Shown piece by piece: positions 1 to 6,573 of a stretch of 15,946 nt of DNA. Both the position numbers and the translations under genes were made by a program. Position 1 is the stretch's first letter. Each line of letters opens with the position of its first letter. The notes below the pieces were generated by a model. That model made no database searches. It had not been told where the DNA came from and saw only the letters and a list, made by a program, of their open reading frames with translations. Origin of the DNA: an uncultured Acidobacteriota bacterium (GTDB lineage Bacteria; Acidobacteriota; Terriglobia; Terriglobales; Acidobacteriaceae); contig CAILBQ010000276.1 of NCBI GenBank assembly GCA_903832475.1, positions 1-15,946 on the forward strand, read 5' to 3'.

Positions 1-629
1 CTGCCGTTGCCCAACAATCTGACTTTTCTATTTTTGGTCAAACGAAGAGATTCAACCTCACAGCACAAGCTTTCACTATTGCAGAGCACCACGTGCGCAC
101 AACCGCACGCAATTCGTTCAGTCCATAACAACAGCAGCCACTTCCATCCGGACGTACCCTCCAGCTTGAGGCCGCGCAACGTGTAAACGCGATGAGGTAC
201 GCGCAGCATCCAGGCAGCTACATTTCCTAAGAGTCCTGCTTTTGGCGTGCTGAAATCAGTGATCTGAGGGTCAGTGCGAACTATGACCCAAAGCAGCCTG
301 AAGAAGGAGATCAGGTCAGCCCAAGGAGCGATGCCGCGCAACATGGGAAGACCTACCGCGGAGACGCCTTGTGCTTTGGCTGTCTCTGTCAGACGCTGGC
401 CTGGGGACGACACCAAAGTTATATCGAAGCCAGCCATTCTCAATGCGCGCAACCGGTTCTTCAGCACCAGGCAAGTTTGATCGCAGGTGATTCCGATGAG
501 CAAGCGCGCGGCGGCGGTGCTGGCGCGGTCTGTCTCGATGAGGTTGACGAACGATACTTCGGCTGCGGCGGTTGCGTCTTGCTTGGTGATCGACATAGCG
601 ATTTCCGCGGTTGTCTCCAATGTGGACAT
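1..629 (-). CDS. GT4-like glycosyltransferase, N-terminal part (3' end beyond left edge)
   Basis: This frame stays open on the minus strand from an ATG at 629 to the window edge (about 209 residues) and would otherwise be missed because its stop lies outside. The protein looks like the N-terminal Rossmann half of a GT-B, GT4-type transferase: an N-terminal strand near residues 43-48, VSSPGQRL (73-80), a substrate-side stretch FSTPKAGLLGNVAAW (126-140), then VYTLRGLKLEG (148-158) and VLCNSES (181-187), ending in LLGNG at the edge. This order is familiar from sugar transferases of EPS and O-antigen loci. The C-terminal donor-binding half with its EX7E motif is not visible. The first 42 residues are polar and unlike the family, and an in-frame ATG at 596 could be the real start. 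Neither start has a clear Shine-Dalgarno. It is divergent from the GT4 gene at 820 with 190 bp between them. Sugar specificity cannot be told. Confidence 0.82.
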   Translation of the reverse strand, partial: MSTLETTAEIAMSITKQDATAAAEVSFVNLIETDRASTAAARLLIGITCDQTCLVLKNRLRALRMAGFDITLVSSPGQRLTETAKAQGVSAVGLPMLRGIAPWADLISFFRLLWVIVRTDPQITDFSTPKAGLLGNVAAWMLRVPHRVYTLRGLKLEGTSGWKWLLLLWTERIACGCAHVVLCNSESLCCEVESLRLTKNRKVRLLGNG

Positions 630-819
630 ATCTTGATTAACATGACTTTTGCCCTGATCAAGCTAATTCGTTCTACTCATTGCTGGACGCATCCGATAGC
701 TCTCCCGAAATGGGAAGCAATGACTCGCCCGAGTGGTGATTTTTTTCTGTGTTAACGCTTCGCTCGGTCAATTCGTGATGGAATGGGAACATCCTTCTCA
801 ACCGTGACTTGAAAATGCG

Positions 820-1926
820 ATGAACGCCAATCAGCCAGCTCCGAAGCTGTTGCTTGTGATTCCCCACCTCGGGGGTGGCGGAGCGGAGCGCGTAATCGCT
901 CTACTGGCTCAACATCTTGATTCGTGCCGGTTCGAAGTTCACCTCGTTTTGTTGCTTGAAAATCTACCGGGGGCGCTTGCCATTCCAAAATCGGTGATGG
1001 TGCACCAGTTTCATGCTTCCAGGGTGCGTTACGCCTTGTGGAAGCTGTTGAGACTGATTTGGCGTGAGAGACCGGACATCGTCCTCAGCGGGATTGCTCA
1101 TCTGAATTTCGTAGTTCTCGCCTTGCGACTGATACTACCGTTGCGAACAAAATTGATCGTCCGCCAAAACACGATGCCGTCCTTGGCCTCGGCTGTCGGG
1201 ACGCGGATTCTTTATCGGGTGTTGTATCCTTTGGCGGCCTTGGTCATTTGTCAGTCAAAAGCCATGGCCGACGATCTGGCGCGTAACTTCTGGATTGCAC
1301 GGCGCAAGATGGCGGTGCTTGCCAACCCCATCAAGCCTCTGCGCGTAATTGAGAAAGCGGATGCGAAGGACGGCTCTCCACCGCGTCTATTGTGCGTATC
1401 TCGGCTATCCAAGGAGAAGGGCGTGGACATCCTCCTTCGCGCGTTTGTTTCCGTGAAACAGCAATTCAAGAGTGCGCAACTGACCATCTTGGGATCTGGA
1501 CCTGAAGTCGAGAGCCTGCGTCGCCTTTCGCGTCGCCTTGACCTGGCGAATTCAGTAGAGTTTGCCGGCTACTCCGATCCAGAGGATTTCTATTCTGAAT
1601 CAACATTGTTCGTCTCCTCCTCGCGCTACGAAGGTATGCCGAATTCTTTGCTGGAGGCAGCGGCCGCGGGCCTTCCGATTGTAGCGACGCCCTCGTCCGA
1701 AGGAGTGACGCAGTTGCTGGGCGCCTCACCAGGGACATGGACGGCAAAAGGCGTATCTGCAAACGAGTTAGCTGAAAGTCTGTTGGAAGCATTGCATTGC
1801 CTGGAGCGACTGCCTGTTCCTTCACAGAGATTTCGCCACTCCTTCATTGCCCCGTTCGAAGTGACGACGGCCGTTCGCGCTTATGAACAAGTTCTTCTTG
1901 GAGCCGAGCGACGCGGTCATCGATGA
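820..1926 (+). CDS. GT4 family glycosyltransferase
   Basis: A complete 368-residue GT-B enzyme, a usual length for GT4. It should transfer a sugar from a nucleotide donor to a lipid-linked acceptor at the inner face of the cytoplasmic membrane. The N-terminal glycine-rich acceptor loop IPHLGGGGAERV is at residues 14-25. The hinge and donor domain begin at LLCVSRLSKEKGVDILLRAF (190-209), followed by LTILGSGPE (221-229). The EX7E signature is E271-GMPNSLL-E279, then AAAAGLPIVAT. The start ATG has only weak purine-rich sequence upstream, but no better in-frame start is present and the GT fold begins at residue 9. The stop codon directly abuts the ATG of the next GT4 gene, so the two are surely co-transcribed. 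Donor and linkage are unknown. Confidence 0.93.
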   Translation: MNANQPAPKLLLVIPHLGGGGAERVIALLAQHLDSCRFEVHLVLLLENLPGALAIPKSVMVHQFHASRVRYALWKLLRLIWRERPDIVLSGIAHLNFVVLALRLILPLRTKLIVRQNTMPSLASAVGTRILYRVLYPLAALVICQSKAMADDLARNFWIARRKMAVLANPIKPLRVIEKADAKDGSPPRLLCVSRLSKEKGVDILLRAFVSVKQQFKSAQLTILGSGPEVESLRRLSRRLDLANSVEFAGYSDPEDFYSESTLFVSSSRYEGMPNSLLEAAAAGLPIVATPSSEGVTQLLGASPGTWTAKGVSANELAESLLEALHCLERLPVPSQRFRHSFIAPFEVTTAVRAYEQVLLGAERRGHR

Positions 1927-3234
1927 ATGGTCGAGAAGCCGGCCATGTTGCACATTGCGATCGTGATTCCCACGTTGGCGCAGATCGGAGGCGCAGAGAA
2001 TCAAGCTCTTCTGCTTGCCGAAGGCTTGGCCTTTCGAGGATGGCGAGTTACCTTGATTGCACTAAGTGGCGACGTTTCCGGTCTCGAGTACAAGCCGGAG
2101 GGAATAAGTCCTCAGGTCTACAACAAGCTTGCCGGTGCCGGTGTTCAACTACTTTCCCTGCATATGCGCAAAGCGTGGGTCGATGCGCGAGGCTGGCAGA
2201 TTTTCGTCGGATGGTTCCGTGTCAATCGGCCGGCAATTGTGCATGCGCACTTGCCTCATGCAACCTGGTTTGCGCGATGGGTCAGGCTTCTGGCGCCAAC
2301 CCGGGTTGTTTTGGAAACCCTTCATACCGGACGGAAGCCGAGTTTGCGAGCTCGTTTGGGATACCGTCTGAGCAACTGGCTCAGCAACAGAACGACTTGT
2401 GTGAGCGATGCCGTCGCGAGGATGGCACTGGAAGCAGGATTGGTGCTGCCTGCTCACTTCACAGTGATCCCCAACGGGATTGCCATCTCAGACGAAGCCG
2501 GGTGCGAGGAGGGTATGCCAGGGCAGGATGGCCCTCGCTCCTTTCAGTGGGTGGCGGTCGGGCGACTGGCTCCCGTCAAAGACTATCCGACGTTGCTCCG
2601 CGCCTTTGCGAAGCTGAGACAGTCAGCCGGGCGCGATGCATTGCCAAGTACGCTCGTTATCCTCGGCGCTGGAGAGGAGGAATTGTACTTGCGCCAGTTG
2701 ACCAGATTGCTAGGCCTTGACGCGCATGTACGATTCGCTGGGTTTGTCGAGGATATTCAGCCTTTGCTCCGCGAAAGCGACGCATTTGTTCTTTCATCCA
2801 AGTGGGAGGGTTTGCCGGTTGGGGTTCTGGAAGCCGAAGCAGCGGGATTGCCCGTGGTGGCGACGGATGGTGCGGGTACAGGCGAGGCGATGCTAGACGG
2901 TCAAACGGGCTTCCTGGTACCCGTGGCAAACGTCGGCGCGTTGGCAGAGGCGATGGAAAGGCTGATGGCCTTACCGGTACAGGAGCGTAAGCAGATGGGA
3001 AGGATGGGCCTTCGTTTTGTCACTCAGCGCTTTTCGCTCAGCATCATTCTCGATCGGTGGGAGAGTCTTTATCAAGAGTTACTGCATGAGCAGGCACGAC
3101 CGTCGCGATGGGCTCGGCCGGATTATAAAAAGTCAGCTTCCGCCGAATCCGCGAAAACCGTTTACGAAACAGCATCCATTGTTCTTGAATCCAGTCCTTT
3201 GGGGCGTAGCGAGGCAAAGCGCAGTTTTCGATGA
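1927..3234 (+). CDS. GT4 family glycosyltransferase with extra C-terminal tail
   Basis: A 435-residue GT-B glycosyltransferase starting immediately after the stop of the preceding GT4 gene, with no spacer. An alternative ATG at residue 7 is possible. Visible features are the acceptor loop IPTLAQIGGAENQ (14-26), VHAHLPHATW (105-114), CVSDAVA at the end of the N-domain (158-164), IPNGI (181-185), VAVGRLAPVKDYPTLLRAF (209-227) and the EX7E motif E294-GLPVGVL-E302, then EAAGLPVVATDGAG. The recognisable GT domain ends near residue 386 (LYQELL). The last roughly 49 residues are polar, low in aromatic residues and lie antisense to the 3' end of the convergent deacetylase gene, so they may be little constrained. 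It probably adds the next sugar of the same repeat unit as its upstream partner; specificity is unknown. Confidence 0.92.
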   Translation: MVEKPAMLHIAIVIPTLAQIGGAENQALLLAEGLAFRGWRVTLIALSGDVSGLEYKPEGISPQVYNKLAGAGVQLLSLHMRKAWVDARGWQIFVGWFRVNRPAIVHAHLPHATWFARWVRLLAPTRVVLETLHTGRKPSLRARLGYRLSNWLSNRTTCVSDAVARMALEAGLVLPAHFTVIPNGIAISDEAGCEEGMPGQDGPRSFQWVAVGRLAPVKDYPTLLRAFAKLRQSAGRDALPSTLVILGAGEEELYLRQLTRLLGLDAHVRFAGFVEDIQPLLRESDAFVLSSKWEGLPVGVLEAEAAGLPVVATDGAGTGEAMLDGQTGFLVPVANVGALAEAMERLMALPVQERKQMGRMGLRFVTQRFSLSIILDRWESLYQELLHEQARPSRWARPDYKKSASAESAKTVYETASIVLESSPLGRSEAKRSFR

Positions 3235-3904
3235 CCTCGGGTACACATGAGAACTGGGTGTGGCGACGAGCCAGGAACTGTTCCAGTTGTGTTATCTGAG
3301 CGTCCGAAGCGGTGTTGGGATGATAGGCGATCGTCCATAGGCCAGAATCTTTGTCAACTGGCGCCCAAAGCTGCTGGGGAATCCAGGTTAGTCCGCCGCG
3401 TCTGACGGCTCTGGCGCCGAGACCATCGGATATGAGGAATAGCTTTTCTTCCTGGAGTATTTTCAGGGTGGTCTTGTCGAAGCCGTGGCGTGGCGCAACC
3501 CAGATGCGAGCTTGGAGAGCTTGTCCTTGCAGGATCTTGAGGCCACGCTGAATTCGTGAGCGCTGAACAATTTCTGGAGATCCAGCAAACTCGGTATGGC
3601 GATGCAGCGGGACGAGGCTTCTCCCTGTTGCTGTGCAGACGTGACCGAGTCCGTGGAGGCCGATGGTTGCGCCAAACGATTGCAGTTCTCTCATGTGGTT
3701 CCAGAAAGTGGGGTCAGCACTGTTTCTGTCGAGGAATGGATCCTGGTTGTCTGGCACAATTGCGAGGATAGGCCGAATTGAGTACTGTCTCAGCAGTGGC
3801 AGGAGACGTTCCCACCGCGCTTTATCCATGGTTGGACAGAGATCATCGAAGCGAAGCAGGTAAGTTGCCCCCGCACGATCGGGCGTTTGAGAATACGATG
3901 CCAT
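3044..3904 (-). CDS. DUF2334 / NodB-like polysaccharide deacetylase
   Basis: A 286-residue protein of the DUF2334 (COG3233-type) deacetylase family, which shares the metal-dependent NodB fold. Visible family motifs are LLRFDDLCPTMD (16-27) with the metal-binding Asp pair D20-D21, GLHGLGHV (82-89) supplying H84 and H88, the EFAG stretch (105-108), WVAPRHGFDKTTL (135-147) and a late YHP with H195. I see no signal peptide or membrane segment, so it should act in the cytoplasm, perhaps N-deacetylating a lipid-linked sugar before flipping (inference). The frame stays open far upstream, but that part is antisense-like noise inside the flippase gene. The ATG at 3904 shares its A with the flippase stop (TGATG), fixing this start by translational coupling. 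Its 3' end overlaps the convergent GT4 gene by 191 bp. Confidence 0.88.
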   Translation of the reverse strand: MASYSQTPDRAGATYLLRFDDLCPTMDKARWERLLPLLRQYSIRPILAIVPDNQDPFLDRNSADPTFWNHMRELQSFGATIGLHGLGHVCTATGRSLVPLHRHTEFAGSPEIVQRSRIQRGLKILQGQALQARIWVAPRHGFDKTTLKILQEEKLFLISDGLGARAVRRGGLTWIPQQLWAPVDKDSGLWTIAYHPNTASDAQITQLEQFLARRHTQFSCVPEVIENCALPRYAPKDWIQEQWMLFRKRFSRIRRKLTFYNPAEPIATVVPAHAVTLDKDSPTDRE

Positions 3905-5343
3905 CACGCTATCATTTCCGTCGATGGTGAAAGCTGCGACCGGTGCAGGAGTTTGTAAGTCCAATAACCAAGAAAGAAGAAGGTCGACACCGACCAGAGT
4001 GACGTAGCCAACGCGATGCCAGCAACGCCGAGCCATCGCATGCAAAGAATGTTCAAGATGATATCGAGGATCAGATTGATCACTCCGCACGCGAGGATCA
4101 GGTTTGCTTTCTGAAGGGCAAGCAAATATCGGTAGAAGACGCGGCTGACCACGAAAAAAGGCAGCTGAAACGCATACATCGTCTGCACCCGTGAAACAGA
4201 CGCCGTATCTTGCGATCCGAATGAGCCGTGCTGAAACACAATTTGTACGAGCCAGTGAGACTCTAGCATCAGAAAAACCGCAAGGGGCATGGAGACGATC
4301 GCGGTTAGGCCTAGCCAGGTATTGACGGTATGCCGGCAACGGGTCCATTCCCGGTTTGCGACCATCTCAGCAAGATAGGGTGTAATAGCTGTAGCCACGG
4401 CGCCAGCCATCAATGTCAGGACAACGCCTACGATTCGGTTGGCGTATGTCAGAGTCGCGACACTGCCGGGGGGGAGCGTGGCGGCCATGCCCTGGTCTAC
4501 GAGCAAGCCGCCTGAAGCGACGAGACCACTCAGCATGACGGCACCGTACTGACGGGCAACGTCACGAATATCATGGTCGAATCCGCTCCATCTAAGATCG
4601 AAGCGATAGCCATGTGCATGAAGCATGGAAATCATGAGGACGGCGAGCACGGCGGAACCGGCGAGGTTGCCATAGACCAAAGACCAGACTCCAAAGCGTG
4701 CCGAGGTCCAACAAGCCGTCAGGATGACAGCGGCCGGAATGACCATCTGGGCAAGAGCCGGCCACGCGAATCTTTCAAAGGTATTGAGAATAGCGGAACA
4801 GTTCGAAGTTACTCCTCCTAAAAGAATGATGGGGACGAGGCCGTAGAAGAGACTGTTCGTCAAGTTGATTTTGTCTGACGAGAAATGAATCAGCATTCGA
4901 GGGAGAAGAATCCTCGCCGTCGCTGCCATGGTCAGGGATGCTGCTCCCAGCAAAAGGCAAGTTGCCAGCATCGAACTGGAGAGGAGCGATTGTGCCTTGA
5001 TGCGACCTTGCTGAGATCTCACGCGTACGAAGGTCGGAATAAGTGCCTGGTTCATAGATTCGGAGAACAGGTTGACGAGTAATCCAGGAATTAAGAAAGC
5101 GATGAGAAAAGCGTCCATCTCATCGCTGCGGCCAAACCGGGCGGCGACTACCTGCTCCTTGACCATGGCAGCCGCCTTGACCACTATGCTTGATATGGCG
5201 ACCGCGCCGGCAGCCTGAAGTATGCGGCGGTTGGTGCCTCGCTGCGGCGGCTTCCCATACGCAGTTATGTCCTGCGCGAGGCTAGCCGGCGCGTCCTCTG
5301 TTGAGACGCAGCTATCTGTCTGACATTTGAAGTCTTGTCTCAT
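3904..5343 (-). CDS. MurJ/MVF-family flippase, probable EPS repeat-unit flippase
   Basis: A 479-residue polytopic membrane protein of the MurJ (MviN) branch of the MOP superfamily. After a polar N-terminal region of about 40 residues it shows the MurJ signature FGRSDEMDAFLIAFLIPGLL (70-89), followed by NQALIPTF (98-105), then about a dozen hydrophobic segments. VDQGMAATLPPG (282-293), TLTYANRI (297-304) and VFQHGSF (369-375) are also family-like. MurJ proper flips lipid II. Placed between an O-antigen polymerase and a deacetylase, this copy more likely flips the undecaprenyl-linked polysaccharide unit, a Wzx role (inference). The ATG at 5343 overlaps the upstream stop in an ATGA quartet, which favours this start over the longer open frame to 5466. 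The length is a little under that of typical MurJ. A housekeeping MurJ role cannot be excluded from this window. Confidence 0.88.
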   Translation of the reverse strand: MRQDFKCQTDSCVSTEDAPASLAQDITAYGKPPQRGTNRRILQAAGAVAISSIVVKAAAMVKEQVVAARFGRSDEMDAFLIAFLIPGLLVNLFSESMNQALIPTFVRVRSQQGRIKAQSLLSSSMLATCLLLGAASLTMAATARILLPRMLIHFSSDKINLTNSLFYGLVPIILLGGVTSNCSAILNTFERFAWPALAQMVIPAAVILTACWTSARFGVWSLVYGNLAGSAVLAVLMISMLHAHGYRFDLRWSGFDHDIRDVARQYGAVMLSGLVASGGLLVDQGMAATLPPGSVATLTYANRIVGVVLTLMAGAVATAITPYLAEMVANREWTRCRHTVNTWLGLTAIVSMPLAVFLMLESHWLVQIVFQHGSFGSQDTASVSRVQTMYAFQLPFFVVSRVFYRYLLALQKANLILACGVINLILDIILNILCMRWLGVAGIALATSLWSVSTFFFLGYWTYKLLHRSQLSPSTEMIA

Positions 5344-6572
5344 GGGCTGTTGGCGGAATCGAGTCGTGCGTCCCAGAGGGCTGAGCGTCGAATGAGTTTG
5401 GGATGACCGCCAAACAGCGTGGCCAATGCAGGGTTTGAAGCGAGACGGCCTGCTGCTGCCATCCAACCGAGCAGGAGCCAGGTGGCGCGATTCTCCTCAA
5501 CCGAACCAACCATCGCCGTGATGGCCCATACGATCAGCGTGGTTACGAGAGCGATACGCAGCAAGCCTTTCGTTTGGCTGACATACCAAGCTACTGACAC
5601 GATGCATGCCAGGAAAAGAGCCGCGCCGAAGACGCCTCCAGTCACCAACATCGCCATCAACGTATTGTGAGCCGTGTCACCTTCAGAGAGTCCGGAAGCG
5701 AACGCATAGGTGCCGGCGCCGTGGCCGAACCAGGGCTCTCGAGCAAAAGCGTGCCAACCGGCGATCCAGATGTTGAGACGATCGTTCAAGTCGGAGGAAG
5801 CGAGTTGTTCGGGGATGGTCCCGAGCCGATCCATGGTGCTCTGCGGAACGACCAGCCATAGCAACCCGGCGAAGATTGTTGATATTGAGAGAATGATGGA
5901 AGCGCGCTTTGGCTTCCAGACGCCGAGCAGGACGGCGCTTCCTGCAAGGGCGGCCAGAGATGCCGAAAAGCCGCCGCGAGATGCGGTCAGCAGGACAGCC
6001 AGCAGTCCTGCGGGAATGTAGAAGATTGCTGCCAAACGAAGGATTAGCCGGCTCTCTGAGGTAAACAGGAGAGCGGCAAACGGCATCCCCAAGTCGAGGA
6101 AGCGGGCCACGTCATTGGGGTCTTGCCCTTCAGCTGCAAAACGCGTCTGCCCGGTGACGATGCTGGATGCCGTGGTGAAGTTGACGAAGGTCAAGGCTGC
6201 CAGCACCCAGCAACCTCCGACGAATGCGCGCAGCAAGTCACGCAGCTGCTCAGGGGTTTCGACAAGTTCCCAGATCAGCCAGACGGACATCATGACCTGG
6301 ATGTAGGAGCGGATCTTGCCAAATGTCGTGATGACATCGACCGTCCAAAAGAAGCTGCATACGAAGAACATGTAAAGCGCGAAGACCAGACAAAGCAAGG
6401 CTCCGGGGCGTCGTATGCGACCAGCTTCCACGACGCAGGGGACGCACACCAGCAATGTAAGAACATTCAGGATGCGAGCAATGTTACCCAGGGGTTCGCC
6501 GAGATCGAGCGCATATTCCCAGGGAACGGCGAAAGCATACAAGACAAGAAAAATGACGGCAGCTCTTCTCAT
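5340..6572 (-). CDS. O-antigen ligase / Wzy-like polymerase family membrane protein
   Basis: About 410 residues with roughly ten to twelve hydrophobic segments and the Wzy_C/O-antigen ligase hallmarks: LLTASRGGFSA (194-204) before the large periplasmic loop, then DRLNIWIAGWHAF (264-276), REPWFGHGAGTY (278-289) and AHNTLMAMLVTGG (301-313). Arg199 and His302 are the conserved residues to test. It either polymerises the flipped repeat units in the periplasm (Wzy) or transfers the chain to an acceptor (WaaL). In a cluster with a chain-length/export protein and no lipid A core genes beside it, Wzy is the better guess. I chose the ATG at 6572, one base after the stop of the upstream gene, because the family start (a short basic tip before the first helix) fits. 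In-frame ATG 6605 is an alternative. The stop overlaps the flippase start. Confidence 0.88.
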   Translation of the reverse strand: MRRAAVIFLVLYAFAVPWEYALDLGEPLGNIARILNVLTLLVCVPCVVEAGRIRRPGALLCLVFALYMFFVCSFFWTVDVITTFGKIRSYIQVMMSVWLIWELVETPEQLRDLLRAFVGGCWVLAALTFVNFTTASSIVTGQTRFAAEGQDPNDVARFLDLGMPFAALLFTSESRLILRLAAIFYIPAGLLAVLLTASRGGFSASLAALAGSAVLLGVWKPKRASIILSISTIFAGLLWLVVPQSTMDRLGTIPEQLASSDLNDRLNIWIAGWHAFAREPWFGHGAGTYAFASGLSEGDTAHNTLMAMLVTGGVFGAALFLACIVSVAWYVSQTKGLLRIALVTTLIVWAITAMVGSVEENRATWLLLGWMAAAGRLASNPALATLFGGHPKLIRRSALWDARLDSANSP

Positions 6573-6573
6573 A

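Noticed and set aside
722..746. Possible rho-independent terminator: ACTC-GCCC-GAGT followed by GGTGA and a run of seven T
   Set aside because: The stem is only four to five base pairs and is separated from the T run, and no plus-strand gene ends upstream.
1923..2720. 265-residue plus-strand open frame overlapping the second GT4 gene
   Set aside because: Rich in Cys, Arg and Ser with no recognisable motif; it is a shadow of the GT4 gene in another frame.
3905..4348. Upstream extension of the deacetylase frame to 4348
   Set aside because: It lies inside the flippase gene in another frame, shows no family similarity, and the coupled ATG at 3904 gives the normal DUF2334 N-terminus.
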